Assembly (NCBI GenBank): GCA_014529385.2
Contig: CM043945.1
Span: 144,141,741-144,205,740 of the forward strand
Direction of reading: 5' to 3'
DNA from: Adiantum capillus-veneris
Taxonomy: Eukaryota > Streptophyta > Polypodiopsida > Polypodiales > Pteridaceae
Length of the DNA stretch: 64,000 nucleotides
Shown here: one piece after another, positions 10,655 through 20,928 of the stretch
Numbering within the stretch: position 1 is the stretch's first letter
Layout: the number at the start of each line of letters is the position of its first letter
Made by a program: the position numbers and the translations under genes
The notes under the pieces: model-generated
Database searches by the model: none
What the model was told of the DNA's origin: nothing
Seen by the model: only the letters and a program-made list of their open reading frames with translations

Positions 10655-11185
10655 TTATACTCTTACCGTGCCAGTGTTGATGAGTCGGCACATCCACAAG
10701 AGGTCGTCGCCTTTCATGGGCTCTACCTTTCCTTCATTGCCCAGCATGTACGGGGTGATGGCGACGTGTCTGACCACTCCCAGCCTCTTGGCTAACAACA
10801 ATTGCAGGTAATTTCCGTAGTCGGCGTGTTGCATGAACTCTACTCCATTCAGTTGCAACTCGTCCCCAGCCCACTGGGTTTCTCCCGTGGTAGAGAGCTT
10901 CTTCAGGATAAGTTGTACAGGGAGAGGAGGAAGATCCTCCACTCTCTTTCCAAAACAGCGAGAGCAGTAGCCGAACCACTCTTCTCTAGGACATGGGAAT
11001 CTTCTTACCACTTCTTCTTCCGGATTGTCGAAGTGGATTGGTAGCACTCGCATGGGTCGTGCAAATCGGTAGGCGACCTTTCGCCGCTTAGCTTCGGATG
11101 ACTTCCTCTTTGGCAAACTGCGTACAACCCGGCTTCCTGATCTTGAAGCACTTGCTTGGCCAGATGCTTCTCCCTTCGGGGTCAT
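10655..11185 (-). CDS. Unknown basic ORF of element B
   Basis: 176 residues upstream of the gag frame in element orientation. The N-terminus is Ser/Lys/Arg-rich (SLPKRKSSEAKRRK, a possible nuclear localisation signal). A globular-looking part follows with four cysteines, including CSRCF, and ends LLWMCRLINTG. I do not recognise the family. It overlaps the next upstream frame by 4 bp (11182-11185), so these frames may once have been one gene broken by frameshifts. Confidence 0.45.
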   Translation of the reverse strand: MTPKGEASGQASASRSGSRVVRSLPKRKSSEAKRRKVAYRFARPMRVLPIHFDNPEEEVVRRFPCPREEWFGYCSRCFGKRVEDLPPLPVQLILKKLSTTGETQWAGDELQLNGVEFMQHADYGNYLQLLLAKRLGVVRHVAITPYMLGNEGKVEPMKGDDLLWMCRLINTGTVRV

Positions 11186-11391
11186 GTGTTTCCAGACTGG
11201 CTTATCTTCTCCTTGCCTTTGGCTCGAGCAGCCCCTTTAGGCCACTTTGGAGTTATAACTTTGACTGTAGTTTCTTTAGGGAAAAGAGGTCTCACCGTTT
11301 GCTTCCCTTCCTTGATGTGAATGACTTCTTTGCGATGAATGTCGATGTAGATGACTTCAGCCCTTTCGCTGCCTTCGTTGCTGGCACTCAT
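11182..11391 (-). CDS. Short unknown ORF of element B
   Basis: 69 residues, lysine-rich, with no recognised domain. It overlaps its neighbours at both ends (11357-11614 upstream, 10655-11185 downstream), a pattern typical of one ancestral frame shifted by small indels. Confidence 0.35.
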   Translation of the reverse strand: MSASNEGSERAEVIYIDIHRKEVIHIKEGKQTVRPLFPKETTVKVITPKWPKGAARAKGKEKISQSGNT

Positions 11392-11614
11392 TGACAGTGT
11401 GCCTTGGTTGACAACAGTGATGGCACTTCACCGACCTCCCACTTGATGCTCTCAATTTATAGTTAGAATGAGCGACACGAGATGGAGAATTTACCTCTTG
11501 AATGCTGACGACACTGCAGCCTGGCAGTAGCACCTCAATGAAGGCGGCTAGTGCCTCCTTCGTCTCTTCTTCTTCAGTCCTCCAGTTAAAAAATTCCTTC
11601 AGCCATTCGTCCAT
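11357..11614 (-). CDS. Zinc-knuckle ORF of element B
   Basis: 85 residues, the first frame after the primer site of B. An acidic N-terminus (MDEWLKEFFNWRTEEEETK) is followed by KCHHCCQPRHTVNEC, which fits a CCHC zinc knuckle (C-x2-C-x4-H-x4-C). This knuckle keeps the residues that the main gag frame of B has lost. It could be the end of a separate nucleic-acid-binding protein or the remnant of a second gag. Confidence 0.5.
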   Translation of the reverse strand: MDEWLKEFFNWRTEEEETKEALAAFIEVLLPGCSVVSIQEVNSPSRVAHSNYKLRASSGRSVKCHHCCQPRHTVNECQQRRQRKG

Positions 11615-11669
11615 GATTGATAGTGGGCGTCACTTTCAGCATTGTAGACTGATGGGTTGCATGAAAAGA

Positions 11670-11687
11670 TCCTCAGTGGGGGCACCA
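11670..11687 (-). other. Putative primer-binding site of element B
   Basis: On the minus strand, two bases after the LTR end (TCA|TT), the sequence reads TGGTGCCCCCACTGAGG. It starts with TGG, as required to pair with a tRNA CCA end. I could not match it to a specific tRNA. Very similar sequences occur at the same place in C and D. Confidence 0.6.
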
Positions 11688-11689
11688 AA

Positions 11690-11902
11690 TGACGGAAGCA
11701 AAGCGAACCTCGAACCCCCGATGGCCTCTAAAACACCGGGGACCGAATGGAGCGCCTCGAGCCTGTCATGGTAAAGCAAACAAGGGCACCACCTAGCTTC
11801 AGCGGCTAGGACGCAAACAACACACCACCATAACAAAGTTTTCATCCAAGAGAGATGGATGCTTGGGAGTAATGATGAAGAGAAAAGGGAATGAGATCAA
11901 GT

Positions 11903-11950
<48 letters not shown>

Positions 11951-13326
11951 GGGAGGGGGTATAGCGGCTTAGTACTTAGGCACCACAAAAGGATGGCGAA
12001 TCCGCACACCTTTCACACATACACAAGCTCACTCCAAACACAAGACTAGGTGGCGATTCCGCACACCTCACATGGGAAAAACATTGCAAGAAAACATACT
12101 CACAAAACCTCAAGCTTTATTTAGAAAATAAGGCGATGAAATGGGGAGCATAGGATAGGGGAATGAGAAGGGAGAGAGTGATAGAGCACATGGCGGATAG
12201 GTGGGAGTTGATGGCGAAGACTCGCATGAGGGTTATGGCCATCATCCTTCATTTAGTTGCCCTTCATCTTCCATAGCCAAGGGTGTAGAGGTCATGCTCA
12301 AGACAGATAAGAACATAATTAATCTCTTGTATATATACAAAAAAGCACCTCTTTGGCTAACTACAAGCATGGTGATTGCGGTGATGGTGATGGTGTGGGT
12401 GTGTGTGTGTGCACTAGGCACACACAGTGCATAGTGTGTTCTTTGGTGATGTTGTGTGTGTGTTTAGTGTGATAGTGACCCCTCTTTATATAGGGGAGGA
12501 GGGGGGAGGAATTCTAGAATTTAGAAATGAAGAAATCATTATCTACATAGGCCATGTGACTGTGGGCCCCACTTGTCTGGCTGTGTGTATATGTGCCAGA
12601 ACAGCAGTCTCATGAGAGAGAGACTAAGAGAGAGAAATGGGTTGATGAAAAAAAGTGAGAGGTGACATGGAGAATAAAGTAATTACAAGAGGCGAGAGAG
12701 GGGAGTGTGTTCAGAGGTGAATCTGTGTGCAGATGTGTGTAAACACAAGAAAAATCAGGTAACCACCGGGTGGGGATGGGTCTGTGGGCACCTTTTTCAG
12801 TGAAACTGAGTATGTGTGAGTGTGGGGGAGGTTATTTAGCTACAAGACAAGAGACATGGCGCCCTTTAGAGAGAGAGGGGGGTATTTGGGTCATGGGGTA
12901 TGAAAGGAGAGAGAAAGAGGGGGTGGGGTATACTATTTTGGAAGATAGGGTAAGTTGCATGTGAGTTAGGGTGCATTATTGGTGAGTTATAATGCATTAT
13001 TGGTGAGAGGTGGGGTAGCTTGAGGGGAGAGAGAAAGGAGAAAGGACAAGGGGAAGAGAGAGGGGGTTGACCTTTTGAGTGGAGGAGAGGAAAAGGGACA
13101 CACGGCGGGGCAACAATGAAGAAAAAGGAGGCAAGGTGGGGATGGGCCGCCCCGCAGGCATGAGGTGGCCTATTTTACCTTTCTCATATATTTACATAAT
13201 CATACTTTATATTTTTCTTAATTTTTTCCAATGCTTTTTATCACTCCCTCCCTAAGAGGGGGTTTTCATGGGGTGGGGACGAGAGAAGAGGGGTATGGGA
13301 GCTTGGCTTGTGAAAAGCCCCCATCA
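11690..13326 (-). repeat. 5' LTR of element B (right copy)
   Basis: 1637 bp. Its extra length over the left copy comes mainly from a 60-bp AT-rich block at about 12306-12365. A (GA)n tract lies at about 11909-11946. The ORFs on its plus strand are duplicated in the other LTR only because the LTRs are near identical. Confidence 0.93.
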
Positions 13327-13330
13327 CCGC

Positions 13331-13352
13331 TAGCAGCGTAACCGCCTTAACA
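13331..13352 (+). repeat. 5' LTR of element A, remaining part
   Basis: TAGCAGCGTAACCGCCTTAA plus CA, matching the last 22 bases of the 3' LTR at 29629-29650 with one substitution. It lies immediately after the CCGC duplication made by element B. Confidence 0.95.
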
Positions 13353-13374
13353 TTTGGCGCCGCTGCCGGGGACG
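13353..13374 (+). other. Primer-binding site of element A (tRNA-Asp type)
   Basis: TTTGGCGCCGCTGCCGGGGA follows the LTR end directly. From TGG onward it differs by one base from the plant tRNA-Asp 3'-end complement (TGGCGCCGTTGCCGGGGA) that is widely used by gypsy elements. Confidence 0.8.
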
Positions 13375-13890
13375 AGAGCCCTAAGTAGGTGACCTTAGAC
13401 TAATCCTACGAGGTGAGTCGTATAAACTACTTTGTATACTTTAGTTAGAAAAGATCTAGGAGTGGTGGACTCCGAAGATCTCGAGAGATACTAGGAAGTG
13501 GGGTATTCCTGGGTCTTCCGTGTTGAAAGTATTTTAAATTTAGCTTAGATTTGTTTGTTGTTTTGTTGGTGTTGAGTAGTTGTTGATAGAAGAAGAATTT
13601 GCTAGTCCGTGAGTGGCACTGGATCTCTTTAAAATCACAATTACCAAACCCATTTTATGATTAGGAATAGCTTAGGTAGGACTTCATTTGATCCTGATCT
13701 AGAGCTAGTAATCATTGGAGTATTTGCTTGATATGGTTGATTGCATGTTAGATCACTTAACCGTCGAGTTAGTGGTGAAACTTGCAATAAACAAAAGTCA
13801 GAGAAATTTTCTGTGTATCTGGGAGTTGCTGAGCACTTGAGAAAGCTTTAGGAAGGATTCTGTGCCAAAAAACTGGAAATAAGCAACTTT

Positions 13891-14609
13891 AGACATCATA
13901 CGCGTATGATGTCTAAATGACCAAACAGAGACCAAAACAGAAATTTTGACTTTACCAGAGTGTTCAAAAGGGGGGTTATACCCTAATTTCAACTTAAAAC
14001 AAGAGCATTAACACTCAAAGAAACCCAAAAAGACAAGTCGGAGTCCAAGAAACGCAAAGAATAGGAAATTTTGGATTCAGATCTTGTTTTTACATTCAAA
14101 TCTGACAAAAACACTTGAAACTCAATTATAAACATTGGAGAAGGCTTAAAGCCAAGAATAGTCAAAATCTGGGATAAAAGACATCATACGCGTATAATGT
14201 CTTTTAGCACATCCACTGCTTATTTTTTATATCTGACCTGACAAGATTGTTGCAAACACTATAGAAAGCATAAATATCAAGTCTTGACCCAAATTGATGA
14301 AAAAGACATCATACGCGTATGATGTCTTTGACCTGATTTTGGACATATTTTGATACTTTGCCAACACAGATCCATTGTAATAGCTGTCTAGAGGTTATAT
14401 TTCAAGTTTCATCCCATTTGGATCACAATTGACCCAAAACAAGTCAAAAGCGGAAAATTGCCAAGAAAAGCCTAAATTAGCCATAACTTGCTCAAACAGA
14501 GTTCAAACTGAATTTTGTGAGTGGACAGAGCATAAGGGGGCTACTGAGAGTGAGCATAACCAAAATAGTCCAAATCTGTGAAAAAAGACATCATACGCGT
14601 ATAATGTCT
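13891..14609. repeat. 5' cluster of four 24-bp palindromes in element A
   Basis: Copies at 13891-13914, 14179-14202, 14304-14327 and 14586-14609 read AGACATCATACG joined to CGTATGATGTCT, a perfect two-fold palindrome centred on ACGCGT. In the first copy the symmetry extends to 30 bp (13888-13917). Copies two and four share one substitution (ATAATG for ATGATG). Start-to-start spacings are 288, 125 and 282 bp. The DNA from 13375 to 14774 is otherwise A-rich leader with no gene. See the matching 3' cluster. Confidence 0.95.
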
Positions 14610-14774
14610 TTTTCCAGCATAACTGCAACAAAATTCTCACTTGATGAAACAGAAGTTGTCCAACTGGCAAGATTAAACAATTGACCAAGTATCAATCTGT
14701 TTGGATCAATTCTGACCACAAAAACTTGGGAAAACAAATTGCCGAGACAAAAAAGTTAAAGTCCTTTAGGGGAA

Positions 14775-17700
14775 TTGATGAATTTGAGATCGGGCAGGAA
14801 TCTCCAGAATAACCAACCAAAACAAGGGGAACAAGCAAGTGTCATATCAACCGAGGGAAGTGTAAACCAAAGTTGGGTGCAACCATTAGAGCCGATCTTT
14901 GAAGGAAGTGTTTCTGATACTTCTTCGGAGAGATCTTACGAGCTTTTCACCGAACACTTGGAACACTTGAACCTGAACAACAGAGAAAATATGGCAGCAG
15001 GACCATCAAACCCTTCCACCACAATGAAGCTATTGTTCATAAAATACCAGTACGACAATGAGCAAGGTGCCAAGATCTACAAAGATGGAATGGACCGCTA
15101 TTGTGTAAAGATAGAAGATAGACCTAGTGAGTTCAAGGACTTAGTGCCTGTGAGCTATAGCGGAGATAGATATCTAGATGACGAGGGTACCATGTATTTG
15201 GTAGTCCTAAACCCTAACATTGTGGACAAGTGGGGATTGATGGGCACCAAAGCCAAAGTAGATGAAGAACTTGAGGAGAAAGCACCAATAATGAACTTCC
15301 CTGATGCGAGGTTAAGAAGAGAGAATGAAACTACAAGGATCAACACTGATAACATCTATGTGGGGCTATACAAATATAATAATGGGGAGCAAGATCTCTA
15401 TTATAGATGTAAAGAACCCTACACTGGAGAGTTGACAGACCAAAAAAGACTTTATGTCATTACCTACACACAGGGATCCGAAGTGAAAATTGCCGCTTAC
15501 GACAAGTATGGGAGGCAATACTCAACAATGGGCAAGAAAGAATTAGAAGGATATACATACTTTGGGGGACCACTACATCAATATTATGTTACTTCTAGCT
15601 CACAAAGACCAGCACCAACAAATGGAGTGCAAAACCCAATGACAACAGGAGGACAAAGAATTCAGGCTGTTGACTCTTTCAGTCAACCTCAGTACTCGAA
15701 GCCCGGACCAATGGGATCAGTACATTCCAGAGAGTCAATGGATACAAATCGAGGTAGTGCAGTTCCCATCCCCACATATACCACTCCAGGTCCAAGGTTC
15801 GAAGCAGAACCATCACATTTACCTCCTAGTAGTAGACTCGGGGCAGGGGAACCGACAAGGGTAACCCATGAAGTCCATGATGCTAGAGAAAGCTTTAGCC
15901 GGGACACAGGAGCAATGCGATTGGTAGCATACCATAGACGTATGAGAACATCTCAAGTAGCCAAGTGTATGCCAAAGAAGTATGGTGGTTCAGGAGATCC
16001 GTATGCACATGTGTCACTCTTTAAGCAAGTCTTAAGAGCTGAGTAGATAACAGATTTCCATACACAATACGAGGGATTTGGTCTTACTCTAGAAGGTACG
16101 GCATTGACATGGTTTCAACCACTGAACAGAGGGGGATTCCATGACATTGACCATTTGCTAAGAGAGTTTGCTGAGGAATTCTCAAAACGAGGGATTAAGC
16201 ACAATACGGTCTCACAAATATATGCTTTTAAACAGAGAGAACACGAAAAAGTGAAGGAAGCTTCACTTCGCTTCAAACAATACATTGAGAGATATCCAGT
16301 ACGTGAACGACCACAAGATGACAGACTATCTGTTCTCTTTATTGAATGATTGAGAAACGACACTCTCAAGAAGGACTTGCACTTGAAAGCTTGTACAAGT
16401 TTCGAGCAAGTAACGAGAGAAGCATTGTACTTAGTGGATAACTGTACGGTTTATGGAGAGGTGTCAGCGGATACAGATTTTGCATCCAGTAGCTCTTCCT
16501 CCGTAGCGAGCGAGACTACCACTAAAAAGAATGTTCAAACAACAACCATGCCAAATGTAGAGCAAATGATAGAAGATGCTCTAAAAAGGATGAAACCATA
16601 CCAAAAACCATTGCCAAAACCACTGAAATGGTGTGCTATTGAACAAAAATGGACAAACCATCCAACAGAGGAGTGCTATTACAACAAAGGGTATGTAAGG
16701 GAGCGTCAGTATGCACCTCCTGCTCAATTAGCACCACCTCAGGTACATCCAGTACCTCGATACCCAACGGGAAATGTACCAGGACCTATGGGGATAGAAA
16801 GACCGCAACCGGTATTGGGACAACAACCACCTTTACCAGGAGCAAGATCAGTGGGCATTAGATATGCACCAACCTTAGAGAATCAGGAAGAACAAGCCTT
16901 AGTGCCTATTCAAGCCTATTATGAAGAATCTGGTGCACACATGTCTCCAACTGTGTATTACCCACCAGAAGAAACCAAACAACCAGAACCATGGGGCATG
17001 ATTGGGAATGTTGGAACACCAATAGCTACAAGTGCTTCTGCTGAAGAGAGATACAATTTGGACGCAAGAACATTGATGTTCATAGCTCATGGAGGGTTAA
17101 CAGGACAAAGACCATCCTATCCACAAAGGACGAATCAAGTGGGACCAAGACCAGCACTAGGACCCTGTTACAAGTGTGGAGGTGACCATCTGATGAATGT
17201 TTGTCCACATACGGAAATCATTAGAATTAACGCTTATTGCACTGAGTGTGGGGTTACTCACTTCATTGTGGATTGTTCAAAGAATCCAAACAAAGTGCAA
17301 AAGACGACATTGAATATGCTAGAAACTATTCCTATCAGCAGTGGGTCTGAAAATGAAACTCTGATACCAACGCAAGTTGTTACTAGAGCTCAAGCTAAGA
17401 AAACCACTAGAGAACCTGAGAATGGAAAGTTAGGGACTGAAGTGGTTAGTCAAGGACCGCGGAGTCAGAGAAACACATGGAAAGCTAGAAAAGCACGCAT
17501 GAAGTTGAGAAAAGAACGTGAAGATGCTATTCTAGCTGAGGAACTAAAGCTAACTAAAGATAGATTAGAAAAACTTGAGAGTCAAAATGGGAAACGAGAC
17601 ATGATCCCGGAAAGAACGAAACAAAAGAGTATCAAAGAAACAACGAGCTTAAGCTCAGGGGGATCAGTGCTAGTCGAAAAAGTACACGAACCATTGGACG

Positions 17701-18104
17701 CACTGATGAGAGCTTACGAAGCTAGGTTAAAGAACAACCAAACACAAGAACAGAGGTGGATGATATACCCAAACGCGGAATTGAAAAAGCAGAGACTTGA
17801 AATGTGCCAGAGAATGATCGAGACTGCGCAAGCCTTATTAGAACCACCAAGAGAAACAATGAATTGTGGAACGAAAAACCCAATTCAGCAAGAGATTATC
17901 ATTTCACGGGTAGCTGAAAAGACTCCCAGTGCACAAAAGCCTGAGAATACACACAAGGATGACCGCATAGTATTGAACACAACCGATCAGGAGATAGAGA
18001 GTTTTCATCCAGTCATACAGAGGTCTTACGGAAGAGAGGAGGATTACAATGAATTTTGGAAACAAGTGAGAGAGGCAAACTTTGCAAACAAGCTAAGTTG
18101 CTAA
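14775..18104 (+). pseudogene. gag region of element A, one frame with three stops
   Basis: One frame runs from the ATG at 14775 (MMNLRSGRNLQ) and is closed by TAG 16044, TGA 16347 and TAA 18102, with no frameshift. The first 420 codons form an unrecognised N-terminal domain plus a proline/serine linker. The segment around 16050-16450 is retrotransposon gag (LTWFQPL, EFAEEFSKRG, LRFKQYIERY). Two CCHC knuckles follow, CYKCGGDHLMNVC (about 17166-17204) and CTECGVTHFIVDC (about 17238-17276), both C-x2-C-x3-H-x4-C, then a Lys/Glu-rich helical part. Gag would coat and package element RNA. All three stops are one transition from a Gln or Arg codon, so the frame decayed recently by C-to-T changes. 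The same frame continues into the protease ORF. Confidence 0.85.
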
Positions 18105-18149
18105 GCTAATCAGACAAATTGGGAAAAGGACATCAGGAATCCTCCCATA

Positions 18150-20126
18150 GTGGAATTTGAGGCAGGATCTCAAGTGGACTTGGATCTGCAATCTTACTGG
18201 GGAGATGGGGGCTCTGTTAGAACAATGGAGAGAAAACCTCATTCACTGAATACCTTACCTTCATACTTAGGAGAGTATGAAGCAAAATCTGAGATTAGAG
18301 CACTTCCCTCACGAAGAATCTCATCAGAAAAATTCATGGACTCGCAAGGATTGATACAGATCTTGTCAACACCAGTGACATGCACTATCACTCTAGCTCA
18401 GCTTTTGAGGCTAAGACCACATATGTGGACCACTGTAGGAAAATGCTTGGAGAAATTTGGGATAAAAGACCCAACATCGAGACTGCAAGAGGGTATACAA
18501 GAGCTGAGCAAACCACAAAAGAACGCTAAGCCTATACCCTTAAACAAGGTTGGAGAGTATTGCGAAGGTGAAGAGGGGAATACAACCTTACCAGTTGAAT
18601 TCCAAGGAGTGAACACGATGGCAATACTAGACAGCGGAGCTGGGATAGCCATTGCTACAAAAGAAATCTGGAAAAAATGGGGGAAACCAGCAATAAGGAA
18701 GACTAGGTTGAAACTCCAATTAGCAGATGGACACATGGATAAACCTATGGGGTTATTAGAGAAAGTCGTAGTGACTTCTTGCGGCATTGAATACGAACAT
18801 ACTTTTGCTATTGTCGATTTTGGCAAGGAGAATAACTATGATATCATACTGGGAAGACCATTCATGAGACAGTTGAAAATGGTCCAGGATTGGGGCTACG
18901 ATCACATATACCTGAGAAATATGGAAACCACTACACGTGTGAACCTGAAAGACCATAGCTACAAAGATGTGAACCGAACACTGGTAGAGGAGTTTGATTC
19001 AGCTACTTTGGCGGGATCCGAATTTCCAGCTTGGTTAGGTAAGCCCAAGGAGTTATGGATGTGTGGAGCCTCGAAATGTGGAAGTCTGAGGCGAGAAGAA
19101 TATGTTTTAGAAAGGGCTATCGAAGACGAAACTTATATAGGAGAACCCTTTCCAGAGGACACGTTTGAACCATTAGAATGGACACACATTCTAGCAACCC
19201 TAGATGTTTGTGCAATTCCGGATGGTCCCACAACGAAATTTTGCGACAAGGACGAGTACGACGTGGTTCCGTACTTCATGCTGAGAACTATACTCGAAAA
19301 AGAAACTGATAGAATAGATGACTTGGAAAAGCTAGACGAACTTCGCCTAAAAGCAGTAGCTTCTATCTACGCTCAAAAAAGGCGACAAAAGGAATTTTTT
19401 GATAAGCATGTGCGGACTAAAGAGTTTAAGGTTGGGGACTATGTCCTAGTTTACACTCTGAAACAGCATGCTAAGAAGCTTAAAAAGCGAGGGATGGGAC
19501 CTCTGGTGATTAAAGATCTATCACCAAGTGGAGCCGTCAAGATTGCTACATTAGACGGAGAAGAAATGCCCAATTGGATTAGTGGATGGAGAGTGAAAAA
19601 GTATCTTTTGCCGCTAACCCAAGACATGCTTCTCAAAATACATCAAGAAAAGCTGCGTGTCCAGAAAAAGAAAAAGATTGTGGAGGAAGCGCAAGCCGAG
19701 GCGAAGGAAAGAATGGAGAAAAGAAGACTACTGCGTCAGAAACAACGCAATGAAGGAGCAATACGAATAAACGCAGTCAGTATGACAGAAATGGATAATG
19801 ACAAAGAAGAACCCATCATTGAATGCAAAGTAGGAACGAACCAAATCAAAGCCAGAGCACTATTGGATTCAGGAGCTCAAACTAACCTACTTTCACTCAG
19901 TTTGTATAGACAATTGACAAATGACACTAAATTACAAACTGCCAAGCAAGAGTTAAAGAGTTACTCTGAGAATTCAATCAAAACTGTCGGATGCACAGTT
20001 TTACATATACAAATTAACCAGTATGTGTATCCTCATATGTTTTACGTGGTTGAAGACCAAGCTACACAACATCCATTATTGCTAGGACAACCATGGCAGA
20101 AGCAGTACAATGCAATGATTGACTAG
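18150..20126 (+). CDS. Protease / integrase-tail / second protease ORF of element A
   Basis: 658 codons, in the same frame as gag. Residues about 140-255 are a retropepsin: active-site DSGA at 161-164 and the family's ILGRPF at 233-238. Residues about 385-492 match the C-terminal part of a gypsy integrase (RRQKEFFDKHV, FKVGDYVLVY, LKKRGMGP). Residues about 555-655 are a second retropepsin with LLDSGAQTNLLS (DSGA 573-576) and LLGQPW (644-649). No reverse transcriptase, RNase H or integrase catalytic core lies between, so polymerase and integrase were lost by deletion and a second protease was gained or retained. The frame ends at TAG 20124; similar sequence continues for about 115 codons beyond, so that stop is probably a mutation. 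The Met at 18150 is only the first ATG after the gag stop; the natural product would be a gag fusion. Confidence 0.85.
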   Translation: MEFEAGSQVDLDLQSYWGDGGSVRTMERKPHSLNTLPSYLGEYEAKSEIRALPSRRISSEKFMDSQGLIQILSTPVTCTITLAQLLRLRPHMWTTVGKCLEKFGIKDPTSRLQEGIQELSKPQKNAKPIPLNKVGEYCEGEEGNTTLPVEFQGVNTMAILDSGAGIAIATKEIWKKWGKPAIRKTRLKLQLADGHMDKPMGLLEKVVVTSCGIEYEHTFAIVDFGKENNYDIILGRPFMRQLKMVQDWGYDHIYLRNMETTTRVNLKDHSYKDVNRTLVEEFDSATLAGSEFPAWLGKPKELWMCGASKCGSLRREEYVLERAIEDETYIGEPFPEDTFEPLEWTHILATLDVCAIPDGPTTKFCDKDEYDVVPYFMLRTILEKETDRIDDLEKLDELRLKAVASIYAQKRRQKEFFDKHVRTKEFKVGDYVLVYTLKQHAKKLKKRGMGPLVIKDLSPSGAVKIATLDGEEMPNWISGWRVKKYLLPLTQDMLLKIHQEKLRVQKKKKIVEEAQAEAKERMEKRRLLRQKQRNEGAIRINAVSMTEMDNDKEEPIIECKVGTNQIKARALLDSGAQTNLLSLSLYRQLTNDTKLQTAKQELKSYSENSIKTVGCTVLHIQINQYVYPHMFYVVEDQATQHPLLLGQPWQKQYNAMID

Positions 20127-20477
20127 AGTTCTAAATCAGTGCTTATCAAATACGAAGGTGAAAGTCAATCAGTTAAGTTCACCAAAGGAGCAGAGCCAAC
20201 TCCAAAGGAAGAATCCAAGAACAAAGGTAAACAACAACCAGAGAAAAAGAAGAAGCAATGGAAACCAAAAGTTTCTATACAACTGGATTGCTCTTCGACG
20301 AGGAACTCTCAACATTGGATAAGGAAGACAAGCAATAATATAACAGCTCAACCTTGGGAAAAAACGGAGTCAAGTTGGTATGGAGACCAAAAAAGGTTGT
20401 GCAAGAGAACACAAAGGTGGAAAACAGAGTCTTCAATACCAGACAACAGAGTGATTCCAGACAATCAAGGACAGTGA
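20127..20477 (+). pseudogene. Continuation of the element A polyprotein beyond a stop
   Basis: The frame stays open after TAG 20124 through LIKYEGESQSVKFTKG to a Lys/Gln-rich tail ending at 20477. LIKYEGE..VKFTKG is the usual sequence just after a retropepsin of this type, which supports loss of the stop's original codon. No domain is recognised in the tail. Confidence 0.6.
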
Positions 20478-20503
20478 AACAGATCTAGATTCCAAAGAAG
20501 TTC

Positions 20504-20893
20504 ATGACGGCACAAAGCTATAGCAAGCAAATTTGGATCCCAAGGATTTGTAAACAGGAATTCCCTTCAGTACAATCCACGGAAAATCCTAGGTATTTCA
20601 AGGCGAGGAAATCAACACAAAGAACAAAGCAGGTTTGGGTCGCAAAGAGTTTGTGGCAAGCACAAGCGAAGCGGAAGCAGATTTGGATTGTGAAAAAGAA
20701 CAACAAGGTAAAGAAGAATCCATCTACTGATTCTACTACCGAAGTGCCAAAACCAACCCAAAACCCGACCACCAATCCTTCAATCAAACAAAGAGCAGCT
20801 TTATTGGAAAGACTGTTGTATCATCGCTCTACAATTGCATTGGAAACTTATGACCAAAACAACTACAATGCTTCACCCACAGACACTTCATAG
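20504..20893 (+). CDS. Short Lys/Gln-rich ORF of element A
   Basis: 129 residues in a different frame from the polyprotein. It contains three related words, KQIWIPR, KQVWVAK and KQIWIVKK, which resemble the repeated K-x-W-x-P-K words found in some retrotransposon polyproteins. It ends in a Pro/Thr-rich stretch. No function can be assigned; it may be a frameshifted tail of the preceding gene. Confidence 0.4.
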   Translation: MTAQSYSKQIWIPRICKQEFPSVQSTENPRYFKARKSTQRTKQVWVAKSLWQAQAKRKQIWIVKKNNKVKKNPSTDSTTEVPKPTQNPTTNPSIKQRAALLERLLYHRSTIALETYDQNNYNASPTDTS

Positions 20894-20913
20894 TCGTCCG
20901 GGAGGACTTAGAC

Positions 20914-20928
20914 TAGGAGGGGGGGAGG
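20914..20928 (+). other. Internal polypurine tract-like sequence in element A
   Basis: AGGAGGGGGGGAGG lies just after the last frame of the gag-protease block and 7.8 kb before the true polypurine tract at 28701. It is followed by a short direct repeat, TATACAGGTATACAGG. It may be a central polypurine tract or the scar of an older element end. From 20930 to 22536 I see no gene, only A-rich DNA. Confidence 0.45.

Larger units (their letters stand above)
6214..13326 (-). mobile_element. LTR retrotransposon B (gag-only, non-autonomous) nested in the 5' LTR of A
   Basis: In its own (minus) orientation B begins TGATGGGGGC and ends GCTTCCGTCA. Its long terminal repeats are 6214-7793 and 11690-13326. 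The host sequence GCTTCCGC is continued by TAGCAGCG at 13331, with CCGC duplicated at 6210-6213 and 13327-13330. A putative primer site sits just inside the right LTR and a polypurine tract just inside the left LTR. The interior encodes a gag-like protein and several smaller unknown frames but no protease, reverse transcriptase or integrase. Confidence 0.92.
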
